Shown here piece by piece: positions 1-8,695 of a stretch of DNA of 47,719 bases (positions are counted from its first letter, which is position 1; each line of letters begins with the position of its first letter). This DNA comes from DAINBT01 sp036732785 (lineage in GTDB: Bacteria > Planctomycetota > Phycisphaerae > Sedimentisphaerales > SM23-30). The stretch is from contig CAZICK010000021.1 in assembly GCA_964537505.1 (NCBI GenBank), positions 1 to 47,719 on the forward strand. Direction: 5' to 3'. A program made the translations under genes and the position numbers. Under the pieces are notes generated by a model, which did no database searches, was not told the origin of the DNA, and worked only from the letters and a program-made list of their open reading frames with translations.

Positions 1-55
1 CCCTTGACGCTATTACGAAGGCCGTTTCGACCTTCTAACTGCGTAACTTGGGCTA
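1..55 (+). mobile_element. End of an insertion sequence (left copy)
   Basis: Bases 1-55 are the exact reverse complement of 47316-47370, where the same sequence lies just beyond the stop codon of a transposase fragment. This is therefore the transposase-3'-side end of another copy of that IS, with its body lying left of the window. Its inner edge meets sulfatase coding sequence, so this copy inserted into, or recombined within, a sulfatase gene. No target duplication can be judged because the other end is not visible. Confidence 0.8.
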
Positions 56-237
56 ACAGACGCCGTTATGTTGAATAGATTAATTGGGAAACAAAAGAAT
101 TTGCCGCTCGTGAATTATATGATCACAAAACTGATCCGCAGGAAAATAAGAATATTGCCCAACTGCCGGAAAACAGCCGGATAGTAAAAGATTTATCCGA
201 AGAACTAAAAGCAGAATGGAGGGCGGCACTCCCGTAA
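56..237 (+). pseudogene. C-terminal remnant of a sulfatase cut by an IS
   Basis: The frame ending at the TAA at 235-237 reads like the C-terminal tail of an iduronate-2-sulfatase-type arylsulfatase: ARELYDHKTDPQENKNIA, then a terminal helix. No start, N-terminus or formylglycine motif is present because the IS end at 1-55 abuts it. A TAG at 76-78 interrupts the frame where family members usually have Trp (TGG), so the remnant has also decayed by point mutation. It converges on the intact sulfatase at 294-1709 and adds a third sulfatase to this end of the window. It is not expected to make a functional product. Confidence 0.75.
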
Positions 238-293
238 TGTCGTGAGGTGCGTCTGGGGGCTGGGAATACATGCATGGGGACAGCCAACCAATA

Positions 294-1709
294 TTAAAAA
301 GACCATTGGGCGGATTTCGTATGAGCCTGGGCCATGATGCGCTGGGCCTTATCGACAATTTCTGGGTGCCGCTCGGCTATATTGTTATTTTCGCCCAGGT
401 CGGTTGCCAGATCGTACAATTTGATAGGGCCATCCGGGTTTTTGTTCACATTCAAACGCAGCGCTTTCCAGTTACCCATACGCACGGCCTGTCTGCCACC
501 CCCTTCGTAAAATTCCCAATACATATACTCATGCTGTTGCTGTTTACTTTGTGCGGTCAGTGTTGGGACCATGGAGATGCCGTCGGTTTGTTCGGGTGGA
601 TCGAGCCGGGCCAATTGGACGAAGGTAGGCAGGATGTCCCAGAACGCGGAGATATGGTTGCTGAGTGAGCCGGCCTTGATCGTACCGGGCCACCATGCAA
701 TCATGGGTACGCGAATACCGCCTTCGTACAGGTCGCGTTTATATCCTTTTAACGGGCCATTACTATTAAAAAACTTGGGGTCATGGCCACCTTCCATGTG
801 AGGACCGTTATCGCTGGTAAAGATCACCAAGGTATTGTTATCGATAGCCAGGTTCTTAAGTAACTCCAGAACTTCGCCAACACCGTTATCGAGATGTTCA
901 ACCATGGCTGAAAATGCCGCTATCGGATTTTGCACTTCAGGGCCGGTGTATCTGCCGATTTTGTTTTCAAATTGGGGGAACATTTTGCGATACTTATCAT
1001 GCAGAGCCTTGGGGGCATGCATGGCGGCGTGCGGGATGGTTATCGGCATATAGCAGAAAAAAGGCTTATCTTTATTAACGGTGATGAATTTCTTGGCTGC
1101 TGCCATTATCAGGTCGTGGGAATATGTTTTGCCGTCAAGCTCCACTCGTTGGAGGTTATGCCAGAGATGTTTCGGGTAATAAGTATGGGCTTCCCGCTGA
1201 CAGTTATAGCCGTAAAACTCGTCAAAAAACTCCATCGGGTCGCTCACTGAACCGGGAACTCCCAGCCCCCACTTACCGAACATGCCGCTTGTATAGCCGG
1301 CTTTTTTCAAGAGAGTTGGGATAGTCACCGTGCCGGGCGCCATCGGAGACTGGCCTTCCGGCTTGACTTCCTTATTACCACGAATCTGGCAATGGCCGGT
1401 ATGCAGACCTGTCATCAGTGAACAGCGTGATGGGGCACAAACCGTACTGCCGGCATAATGCTGCGTAAAACGCATTCCCTCGGCTGCCATTTTGTCCAGG
1501 CAGGGCGTTTCGGTTATTTTTTGTCCGTAACAGCCCAAGTCTCCGTAGCCCAGGTCATCGGCCATGATGAAGATGATGTTGGGTTTGCGCGGCGGGACTT
1601 TGGGAGTTATCTGTTCAATTACCCCTTCGCATCCCGTCAGGGCCAGCGATGTCGAAACCCAACCTATCGATTTCATAAAATCGCGACGTGTGTAATCTTT
1701 AAGGGGCAT
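294..1709 (-). CDS. Exported arylsulfatase (formylglycine sulfatase family)
   Basis: Predicted sulfate-ester hydrolase of 471 aa, alkaline-phosphatase superfamily (arylsulfatase A type, COG3119). The N-terminus has a twin-arginine motif (TRRDFMK, residues 7-13), a hydrophobic stretch and a lipobox-like LTGC ending at Cys27. This suggests Tat export and lipid anchoring. Metal ligands are visible at Asp51-Asp52 (MADDLGYGDLG) and in a later SDNG motif. The formylglycine signature CAPSR starts at Cys91, so a maturation enzyme is needed; none is seen in this window. It is the last gene of a minus-strand group of sulfatase (3514-5061), SSS symporter (1769-3379) and this sulfatase, suggesting joint use of a sulfated glycan. 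The exact substrate cannot be read from sequence. Confidence 0.93.
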   Translation of the reverse strand: MPLKDYTRRDFMKSIGWVSTSLALTGCEGVIEQITPKVPPRKPNIIFIMADDLGYGDLGCYGQKITETPCLDKMAAEGMRFTQHYAGSTVCAPSRCSLMTGLHTGHCQIRGNKEVKPEGQSPMAPGTVTIPTLLKKAGYTSGMFGKWGLGVPGSVSDPMEFFDEFYGYNCQREAHTYYPKHLWHNLQRVELDGKTYSHDLIMAAAKKFITVNKDKPFFCYMPITIPHAAMHAPKALHDKYRKMFPQFENKIGRYTGPEVQNPIAAFSAMVEHLDNGVGEVLELLKNLAIDNNTLVIFTSDNGPHMEGGHDPKFFNSNGPLKGYKRDLYEGGIRVPMIAWWPGTIKAGSLSNHISAFWDILPTFVQLARLDPPEQTDGISMVPTLTAQSKQQQHEYMYWEFYEGGGRQAVRMGNWKALRLNVNKNPDGPIKLYDLATDLGENNNIAERHPEIVDKAQRIMAQAHTKSAQWSF

Positions 1710-1768
1710 ATTTTCATTTCCGTTCCGCGTAAAGCGGGTTATCCCAATGGGCTACATTTGCTGTTTCC

Positions 1769-3379
1769 TTATGCGAACCATACATAAAGCAGGACCATGA
1801 CGACAAACAGCAGGGCGGCGAGGAATTTGTAGTTGCCTATACCGGGCCAACCGGGGCTGCGCAGCGGTTCGCGCCAATTTTTCCATACGAGTTTTTCACT
1901 TTCCGCAGTGTGCCGATGAGGTTTGCTAATCGAAACAACAATCAGAATGATCGAACATATTACGAACAGATAAAAAGTTGCCATCATAGAATTAACATCC
2001 CAAAAAGTGTATTCCTTGAACCAGTCGAGCAGAAAGACATACAGTCCCAGGAAAGAACCGATATACAGAGTGGCCTTGGCTCCGGCGGTGGAGGCGCCTC
2101 GCCAGAACACACCCCATACGAACACGGCAGTTATCGGAGGAGCGATATAACAAATCACTGTTACGCACCCCTGAAAAAGACTTTCAAACTGTTTAATATA
2201 TGGAGACCAAAGTATGGCTAAAATCATAGCGACAAAAGTTGCGATACGACCAATGATTACGAGTTTGTGGTCGGGAGTTTGAGGACGCAGTTGTTTGTAG
2301 ATGTCATAACTGAAAAGCGTGGCAATGGAGTTGAGGGCGCCGGAAACGGTACCCATAAGTGCCGCCAGCAGCGCAGCGGCAACCATTCCCTTTAGCCCGG
2401 TCGGCAGCAGTGTACGGATCAAGTGCCCGTAGGTATCGGCCGAGTCGGTCAAGGCGGGTATCGCATTCTGCTTAATGAGAGCCAGGCAAATCGTACCCGG
2501 CAGAACAAAAATAAAAACCGGAAGAATCTTGATAAAGCCGGTAAAAAGCGGTCCTACTCTCGCGTGATTTTCATCTTTGGCGCCCAAAACTCGCTGAACA
2601 ATCGTCTGATCAGCGCACCAGTACCATAAACCTATGATCGGATATCCGAGAAATACGCAGTACCAAGGCAGCTTGGCGGGGTCTTCGGCGGTTCTGAGCA
2701 TAGTCAGCTTAACGGGATCGACGGACTCGGCCAATCCCTGCCAGCCACCGACCTTAATGTATCCGATGGTCGTTATACATATAGCCCCGGCCAGGAGAAT
2801 GACAGTTTGAATGGATTCGGTAACGACTACCGCCATAAGGCCGCCGATTATCGTATATAAGCCCGTCAGTACGGCAATGCCTATTATGCTGGTCATGATC
2901 GGAACACCAAACAGGCCTTTAAGCACTATGGCGCCAGTGTAGAGAGAAAAACCGATGTGAATAAAAACAGCGGAAATAATGGAAAGAAACGCCAACCAGT
3001 TGCGGCAGTCGCGGTTGTATCGTTTCTCAAGAAAGTCGGGAAGCGTAGCGACCTTGGAACGGATGTAAAAGGGTGCAAAAAACAACGAAAGTGCGATCAG
3101 CGTAAAAGCGGCCATCCATTCGAAGTTGCCGTAAGCCAGGCCGTTTTTGTATCCTTCCTGAGCCAGGCTGACCAGGTGGATAGTGGAAATGTTGGTCGAA
3201 AACAGTGCCAGTCCGATGATAGGCCAGCGAAGTGTTCCTCCAGCCAGAAAATAGTCTTTGCCTTCTGCGCCGCGCCGCTGCCTAAACCCTGCCCAACAAC
3301 CCAGCCCAACGATGCCGACCATGTATATAATTAGTATGGCAAGATCGAATCCCTTAATCGTAATTTGCATAGCAAGCAT
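1769..3379 (-). CDS. SSS-family sodium/solute symporter
   Basis: Polytopic inner-membrane protein with the size and 13-14 hydrophobic segments of the solute:sodium symporter family (SGLT/SSS). Family-like stretches include KDYFLAGGTLRWPIIGLALF near the N-terminus and WCADQTIVQRVLGAK mid-protein. Members carry sugars or other small organic solutes with Na+. I start it at the ATG at 3379 (MLAMQITIKGFD; the ATG at 3370 is equally possible). The open frame extends to 3463, but that extension is polar and unlike the family. Flanked by two sulfatases on the same strand, it probably imports the desulfated product. It is related to the second SSS protein at 27526-29283. Confidence 0.9.
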   Translation of the reverse strand: MLAMQITIKGFDLAILIIYMVGIVGLGCWAGFRQRRGAEGKDYFLAGGTLRWPIIGLALFSTNISTIHLVSLAQEGYKNGLAYGNFEWMAAFTLIALSLFFAPFYIRSKVATLPDFLEKRYNRDCRNWLAFLSIISAVFIHIGFSLYTGAIVLKGLFGVPIMTSIIGIAVLTGLYTIIGGLMAVVVTESIQTVILLAGAICITTIGYIKVGGWQGLAESVDPVKLTMLRTAEDPAKLPWYCVFLGYPIIGLWYWCADQTIVQRVLGAKDENHARVGPLFTGFIKILPVFIFVLPGTICLALIKQNAIPALTDSADTYGHLIRTLLPTGLKGMVAAALLAALMGTVSGALNSIATLFSYDIYKQLRPQTPDHKLVIIGRIATFVAMILAILWSPYIKQFESLFQGCVTVICYIAPPITAVFVWGVFWRGASTAGAKATLYIGSFLGLYVFLLDWFKEYTFWDVNSMMATFYLFVICSIILIVVSISKPHRHTAESEKLVWKNWREPLRSPGWPGIGNYKFLAALLFVVMVLLYVWFA

Positions 3380-3513
3380 AGATATTTTTCTTTCCCAAAA
3401 ATGATTATCGATGTTTTTGCTGGAATTTTCGTGCCCGCTCAGCTTGCACTTCCGCCACATCAATGTCTCGTCGTTTTTTTAACAAAGCTTCATTGCTCCG
3501 GTCACTGCCCCGC

Positions 3514-5061
3514 CTAATAGCCTCCTCCCTTCCCCAATGTTTTGTATATACTGTTATCCATTTTAATATCGTCGCGTCGATGTTCGGGTAACGGCCAGTA
3601 TTTGGTAAACTCCGATCCTTCCCTCGCTTCTTTCATGATTTCACTAATTCTCTCGATGATTTTTGGATGAGCCGCTGCGATATTGTTTTTTTCACCGATA
3701 TCCTTATTCATATCATAAAGTTCGATCGGCTCTTTCGTCCCGCCAATACGAACTCCTTTCCATCGGCCCATTCTAACTGCCTGCTGTTTAGCGTGTTGAT
3801 ATTCCCAATACAAATACTCCCGTGGCGTCTGTTTATCCGACCGGCCCAGCAGTGTGGGGACCACCGAGATACCGTCGGTGTGTTCCGGAGCCTTCACGCC
3901 GGCCATATCTGCGAAAGTAGCCATCATATCCCATGAGGCCCATGGCAATTTATTTGTTTGCCCCGCCTTGATTTGTCCGGGCCATCGCACAATCATCGGT
4001 ACGCGGATGCCACCTTCGTACAAATATCTTTTCTTGCCACGCAACGGTCCAGTGGCATGAAATCGGTCCGTGTATTTGTAATAGCTGTTTTCATCGCCAT
4101 TGTCGCTGGTGAAGAAGATGACGGTGTTTTCATCGAGATCCAGCTCTTTCAGCAGGTCGATAATTTGGCCTACGTGACCGTCAAAACGAGTCATCATGGC
4201 AGCGTACAGCTTTTCCAGGTGAGTCCAGGGGCGATCCGCATAAGGCCCGATATCAGGTACCTGAATTTGATCCCCGTCCCGAGGAGACCTGCCGTGAGGC
4301 ACCTGAGATGGAAAATATATAAAGAAAGGCTCTTGTTGATTTTCTCGTATGAACTTTGATATCTCCTCCATAAACAGATCTGCCGAATAAACGCCTTTAT
4401 AGCCGACAATGCCCGGCTGGCGAACATCCTGGGGCTTATTGGCCTCGAAAGTCATCCTTTCATCGTTTTTCCATAATTCGGTGGGATAATACTGGAACGC
4501 CGCCCCTGTTTCACGAAAACCAATCCAGTAATCCCAGCCATGCTCCGTCATTTTTCCCGCCGGCATTGGAATACCCGCTTCTAACTTACCGAATTGGGCG
4601 GTTTTGTAACCTGCGTTTTTAAGGACTTGCCCTAAAGTCGTGACATTGGGAGGCCAGGCTCCTTCGGGATAATCGCGCATATATCCCCCGCCGTTTTTAA
4701 GATTGATATCAACATGCGGCGTGAAATTGTCACGGATCGTCGCATGACCCGGATGCTGACCGGTAATCAGACCGCAGCGCGACGGCACACACACTGTATT
4801 GGCCGCGTAACAATCCGTGAAACGCATTCCCTCTCGGGCCATTTGATCGATACGAGGTGTTCGAATGAGTTTCTGTCCGTAACATCCCAGCCCCGCATAA
4901 CCGAGATCATCAGCCATAATAAGTATGATGTTCGGTTTAGAAAGAATGGTTTTTTCGGGGGATTTTCTTTTGATCTCCGTACAGCCGGGAACTGCGGCAA
5001 CGGAAAAAGAAGCGATTCCAAGAGTCTTTAGAAAATCTCGCCGCGTTTGTTTTTTAGGCAT
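3514..5061 (-). CDS. Exported arylsulfatase (formylglycine sulfatase family)
   Basis: A 515-aa sulfatase parallel in design to the one at 294-1709. It has a twin-arginine motif (TRRDFLK, residues 6-12), a hydrophobic segment, lipobox-like VPGC ending at Cys27, metal-binding Asp51-Asp52, and the formylglycine signature CVPSR at Cys91. A later SDNGDE motif and a KKRYLYEGGIRVP stretch also fit the family. It is about 45 residues longer than its neighbour, mainly in the middle insert and C-terminal tail. It is first in the sulfatase-symporter-sulfatase group. Its upstream region holds a perfect palindrome (5099-5111) and a 40-bp block shared with the gene at 12103-13404. The substrate is unknown; a sulfated polysaccharide or a fragment of one is likely. 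Confidence 0.93.
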   Translation of the reverse strand: MPKKQTRRDFLKTLGIASFSVAAVPGCTEIKRKSPEKTILSKPNIILIMADDLGYAGLGCYGQKLIRTPRIDQMAREGMRFTDCYAANTVCVPSRCGLITGQHPGHATIRDNFTPHVDINLKNGGGYMRDYPEGAWPPNVTTLGQVLKNAGYKTAQFGKLEAGIPMPAGKMTEHGWDYWIGFRETGAAFQYYPTELWKNDERMTFEANKPQDVRQPGIVGYKGVYSADLFMEEISKFIRENQQEPFFIYFPSQVPHGRSPRDGDQIQVPDIGPYADRPWTHLEKLYAAMMTRFDGHVGQIIDLLKELDLDENTVIFFTSDNGDENSYYKYTDRFHATGPLRGKKRYLYEGGIRVPMIVRWPGQIKAGQTNKLPWASWDMMATFADMAGVKAPEHTDGISVVPTLLGRSDKQTPREYLYWEYQHAKQQAVRMGRWKGVRIGGTKEPIELYDMNKDIGEKNNIAAAHPKIIERISEIMKEAREGSEFTKYWPLPEHRRDDIKMDNSIYKTLGKGGGY

Positions 5062-5098
5062 GAACGGCGCCTTTCATTTAGTTTACTATAACCGTTGA

Positions 5099-5111
5099 GG
5101 CCCTTAGGGCC
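5099..5111. promoter_or_regulatory. Perfect palindrome upstream of a sulfatase
   Basis: GGCCCTTAGGGCC is a 13-bp perfect inverted repeat about 40 bp upstream of the sulfatase ATG at 5061, between a TATAGT-like hexamer and the start-distal leader block. It may be an operator or a small RNA hairpin; the sequence alone cannot decide. Confidence 0.35.
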
Positions 5112-5129
5112 TGATCTTCCAGTTCACCC

Positions 5130-5169
5130 GGGCAACGCGCCCACCCATAAAACGCCAATTCTCACTGAT
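5130..5169 (-). promoter_or_regulatory. Leader block shared with the Gfo/Idh gene
   Basis: These 40 bases match 13449-13488 at 33 of 40 positions without gaps. The core AAAACGCCAATTCTC (plus strand) is identical, followed by one difference and CTGAT. Both blocks lie upstream of minus-strand genes (69 and 45 bp from the ATG). At the second site the block begins at the -10 box and fills the early leader, so it may be a shared untranslated-RNA or operator element. Confidence 0.55.
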
Positions 5170-5257
5170 CAGAAAGGAAATTCTATACAATCATCGCCAA
5201 CCAGACAACAGCAATTTGCTGCAATTCGTGGAAAGCGTTCCGGAGGCGGGGGACTGC

Positions 5258-6904
5258 TTATTTCTTGTACGGTCTGTAGTTTTGGGCGATGGGCATCCGC
5301 CGACCAAAACCAAACGCCCGACTGGTGACTTTCAGTCCCGGCGCTGCCTGCCTGCGCTTATATTCGCTACGGTCGATCAGATCGATAATTCGTCTGACCG
5401 TTTCGAGATCGAAACCCGCCTCGACAATCTGATCCGGTGAGTGGTTTTTCTCAACGTAGCGTTGCAATATTTTGTCAAGCTGATTATATGGTGGTAGTAA
5501 GTCTTCGTCTTTCTGATCGGGATGCAGCTCCGCCGAGGGCGGTTTGGTAATCGAAGAAACCGGAATCACCTCTTTTTCTCGATTAATGTACCGGGCTAAT
5601 TCATAAACCATAGTCTTGGGTACATCGCTGATCACCGCCAGGCCGCCGGCCATATCGCCGTACATGGTGCAATATCCCACCGCCAACTCGCTCTTGTTAC
5701 CGGTGGTCAAAAGCAGATGGCCGAACTTGTTACTCAATGCCATCAAAATATTACAGCGGATACGGGCCTGGATGTTTTCCTCGGTGATGTCCGGCTCAAG
5801 TCCGCGAAAGTGTTCCTGCAGAGTCTTTTCCATAGCCAAATGCACCTCTTCGATGGGTATGGTCAGCAGTTGTATTCCCAGGTTTTTGGCCAGATGTTCC
5901 GCATCGGTTATACTGCCTGCGCTGGAATAACGACTGGGCATTGCCACCGCCACAACCTTGTCCTTACCCAGCGCCCGGACCGCCAGCGCCGCGGTTACCG
6001 CTGAATCGATCCCGCCCGAAAGACCCAACGCCACGGTCTGAAAGTTGCACTTGCGTACATAATCACGCAAACCCAGTACCAGCCCATCGTGCACCGAACC
6101 GATGCCGGTTTTCACTTGTTCCTTACGGTTTTCCCGTGGTGCTTCCAGCTCGACGATGAGCAGGTCTTCTTCGAAATCGCGTGCCTGCGCAATAACCTGC
6201 CCGTTCCGGTCGAAAACGCAACTGCAACCGTCAAAAATCAGTTCGTCATTACCGCCCACCTGATTTGTGTAAATCAGTGGTAAGCTATAACGCCGGCACT
6301 GCTGCGAGAACATTTGACAGCGAAATGCGTGTTTATCCATGACGAACGGCGAGGCGGACATGTTTATCGCTGCATCGACCTTGGCGCGGGCCAATTCCGC
6401 AAAGGGATCAATATCATAGAGTCGCCTGCTGTTCTGTTCGGGCGTCGGCCAAATATCCTCACATATAGTCAAACCCAGACGCATACCGCCTATGCTCACC
6501 ACCTGCTGCGATTTCCCCGGCTGAAAGTATCGACGCTCATCGAACACATCATAGGTCGGCAATAGTTGTTTGTAATATACAGCCTGTGTCTTACCCTTGT
6601 TCAGCAGGGCCGCCGCGTTATATAATTCTTTACCGGTATCCCCGTCATGGCAACAAACAAACCCCACTAATGCTGCACATCCGTTGCATCCATTGGCAAC
6701 TTCTTCCAGGGCGGCGATATTGTCATTGATGAGTTGTTCTTTAAGCAGCATATCCTTGGGCGGGTAACCAATCAGGGCCAATTCACTGAAGACTACCAGT
6801 TTTGCGCCTTGCTTTTCTGCCCGCTGAATATAATCGCTGATCTTGACGCTGTTACCGGCAATATCGCCCACCGTCGGATTAATTTGTGCCAACGCTATCT
6901 TCAT
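5258..6904 (-). CDS. nadE: Glutamine-dependent NAD+ synthetase
   Basis: Makes NAD+ from nicotinic acid adenine dinucleotide using ATP and ammonia released from glutamine. The 548-aa protein has an N-terminal nitrilase-type glutaminase domain with the Glu-Lys-Cys triad visible as Glu41 (FSELALIGYPP), Lys112 (YYKQLLP) and Cys148 (LTICEDIW). The C-terminal synthetase domain has the P-loop LGLSGGIDSAVTAA. The ATG at 6904 (MKIALAQINPTVGD) is chosen over the in-frame GTG at 6925 because it matches where the family begins. It stands alone on the minus strand, downstream of the restriction-modification pair. Confidence 0.95.
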   Translation of the reverse strand: MKIALAQINPTVGDIAGNSVKISDYIQRAEKQGAKLVVFSELALIGYPPKDMLLKEQLINDNIAALEEVANGCNGCAALVGFVCCHDGDTGKELYNAAALLNKGKTQAVYYKQLLPTYDVFDERRYFQPGKSQQVVSIGGMRLGLTICEDIWPTPEQNSRRLYDIDPFAELARAKVDAAINMSASPFVMDKHAFRCQMFSQQCRRYSLPLIYTNQVGGNDELIFDGCSCVFDRNGQVIAQARDFEEDLLIVELEAPRENRKEQVKTGIGSVHDGLVLGLRDYVRKCNFQTVALGLSGGIDSAVTAALAVRALGKDKVVAVAMPSRYSSAGSITDAEHLAKNLGIQLLTIPIEEVHLAMEKTLQEHFRGLEPDITEENIQARIRCNILMALSNKFGHLLLTTGNKSELAVGYCTMYGDMAGGLAVISDVPKTMVYELARYINREKEVIPVSSITKPPSAELHPDQKDEDLLPPYNQLDKILQRYVEKNHSPDQIVEAGFDLETVRRIIDLIDRSEYKRRQAAPGLKVTSRAFGFGRRMPIAQNYRPYKK

Positions 6905-7045
6905 TGTGTGTTGTTCCAAAACCACTGAGAGATCATGAAAAGATAAAAAGGCCCAAAGATCGCAGAAGTTTAAGAGGCAAAGTCCGCATCATAAGTAAGA
7001 ATTCTTTACAAGAACCGCATAGGGAAACCCTGCTAAATTTGGATA

Positions 7046-7657
7046 TTATGGCATAATACCAAGAATAACCAAAGGCACTGCCGGTACACCTCGGCCTTGT
7101 CGGATAACGTTATAGAATTCACCTTCGTAGTAAGGGACACCAGAACTCATTTGCGATTGAAGAGCCTTCATCGGGAGAATCTCGATCCCTACGTCAATTT
7201 GATCACCAACATAAAAAGCAAGATGTTTAACAAACAGATCGTAAGCCACAAAAGAATACTTGCCAAACTGTACTTCAATAGCAACTCGTTGCTTAACAAA
7301 ATCGGTTTGATTGTAGCTATAAATAGGGGTTTCCCCGGTTGCCTCAATAGCCTTTTTTTGATCCTTCGCATCCATCGACAGCGTTTTTCTGATGAGTTTT
7401 TCATTACGTGTAACCCAGTAGCTGACTCGGCTTTCTTTCCATTTTGCTTTGGTGAGAAGTTTCTTGAAATTTGCATTCATGTCAATTGGGCTGTATAAGA
7501 GTTTCCCCTTCATTCCCTTTTCTTTCGAGATTTTCGTTTTGCAAGCCATTGCGTCAACTTCAGCAATAACCTTCTTAATCTCTTTCCACAATTGTGGTTT
7601 GTGCACAATCAAGAATTCCAAGCCATTCAAATGAGAGTAAGTTTCTATGATTTTCAT
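7046..7657 (-). CDS. BstYI-like type II restriction endonuclease
   Basis: The 203-aa protein closely resembles, from memory, R.BstYI (recognition R^GATCY, BglII structural relative). Shared stretches include YSYNQTDFVKQRVAIEVQF, KYSFVAYDLFVKHLAFYV and YEGEFYNVIRQGRGVPAVPL. The expected PD-(D/E)XK-like catalytic set is present as Asp119, Glu128 and Gln130 (numbering from this start), so it looks intact. It follows its methyltransferase by 18 bp on the same strand, giving a complete type II system. The local sequence looks more A+T-rich than the nadE and mdh genes around it, which fits horizontal acquisition. The recognition site is inferred from similarity only. Confidence 0.9.
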   Translation of the reverse strand: MKIIETYSHLNGLEFLIVHKPQLWKEIKKVIAEVDAMACKTKISKEKGMKGKLLYSPIDMNANFKKLLTKAKWKESRVSYWVTRNEKLIRKTLSMDAKDQKKAIEATGETPIYSYNQTDFVKQRVAIEVQFGKYSFVAYDLFVKHLAFYVGDQIDVGIEILPMKALQSQMSSGVPYYEGEFYNVIRQGRGVPAVPLVILGIMP

Positions 7658-7675
7658 TGTGTGGCGTATTTCCTT

Positions 7676-8605
7676 TTATTCATTTTCGAACAATGGCATT
7701 TGCTCCGCCTTTTTTTGGGCTGTCCAAGGAGGGACGATCAGCCTGTTTCCCGCTGTTTTCGGATCGTATATAGGTTTATTCATAGGACGAGTTCTTAATG
7801 TGCCTTTGATTTCTTCTTTAATCCGGTCGATAGCGAGATTAATATATTTTTTTACAGTTTCGGCGCCAGCCCCTCTTCGATCGTGTCGAACTGCTGCGAT
7901 GATCGAACTGCCTGTGCCGAGAAATGGATCAAGAACCCAATCTCCTTTATTGGACATTGAAAGAACCAAACGCTCAACCAGTTCTACAGGAAACTGACAT
8001 GGATGATCCGTTTTTTCGATATGGTTACTTTTGACATTTGGGATCAACCAAATATCTCCTGGGTTCTTGCCTAATGGGTTGCAGGAATATTGCCCGGTTT
8101 TTGGACCTTTGAAATACTTCTTGCCGGGATATTTCTGAGGTATCCTCACCGGATCCAAATTAAAAACATAGTTTTTGGATTTTGTGAACCAAATTATTGT
8201 TTCATATCGACCAGAAAGTCTCCTTGAACAATGGAGCCCGTGTTCAAAATGCCAGATAATACGGTTTCGCATTTTTAACCCTAGACTGCTGAAGATTGGG
8301 TATAGTACTGTATCAAGTGGGATAATAGCTCCGTTGTCAACATAGTTTCCAACCTGCCAACAAATACTGCCGTGCTCAGAAAGGACTCGGGTACATTCCT
8401 TAATTACTGATGCTTGTTGTTCCAGATACAGGTTCAAATTAAGTTTCCTCTCGTACTCTTTCCCAATATTGTAGGGAGGTGAAGTAACGACAAGTTGCAT
8501 TGATTCGTCTGGTATTTGATTTAGCAATTCCAGACAATCCCCATGATATACAACGGCATGCCTAGAAAGATTGAACTTTTGTGAAATCTTAAAGTTATTA
8601 AACAT
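7676..8605 (-). CDS. Type II DNA methyltransferase (beta-class, TSPPY)
   Basis: A 309-aa S-adenosylmethionine-dependent DNA methylase. The catalytic motif IV TSPPY is at residues 41-45 near the N-terminus, and the AdoMet-binding motif LDPFLGTGSS is near the C-terminus. That order is typical of beta-class enzymes, and SPPY is common in N4-cytosine methylases, although N6-adenine cannot be excluded. It lies directly upstream of a BstYI-like nuclease and should protect the same site, by inference RGATCY. A GGATCC site (R-GATC-Y) occurs inside this gene near 8151. The start at 8605 is the only good candidate before the conserved region. Nothing suggests damage. Confidence 0.9.
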   Translation of the reverse strand: MFNNFKISQKFNLSRHAVVYHGDCLELLNQIPDESMQLVVTSPPYNIGKEYERKLNLNLYLEQQASVIKECTRVLSEHGSICWQVGNYVDNGAIIPLDTVLYPIFSSLGLKMRNRIIWHFEHGLHCSRRLSGRYETIIWFTKSKNYVFNLDPVRIPQKYPGKKYFKGPKTGQYSCNPLGKNPGDIWLIPNVKSNHIEKTDHPCQFPVELVERLVLSMSNKGDWVLDPFLGTGSSIIAAVRHDRRGAGAETVKKYINLAIDRIKEEIKGTLRTRPMNKPIYDPKTAGNRLIVPPWTAQKKAEQMPLFENE

Positions 8606-8695
8606 GAATATAACTTAGCACACGATATTACCTAAGTCAATGAGTTTTGGAAATTGGTTTTTCTCGGAAGTTATACCGGCTCCATATTCCTGTTA

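Noticed and set aside
76..78. TAG as a recoded sense codon in the sulfatase remnant
   Set aside because: The gene is already cut by an IS, and TAG is used as a normal stop elsewhere (for example at 47393-47395), so decay is simpler.
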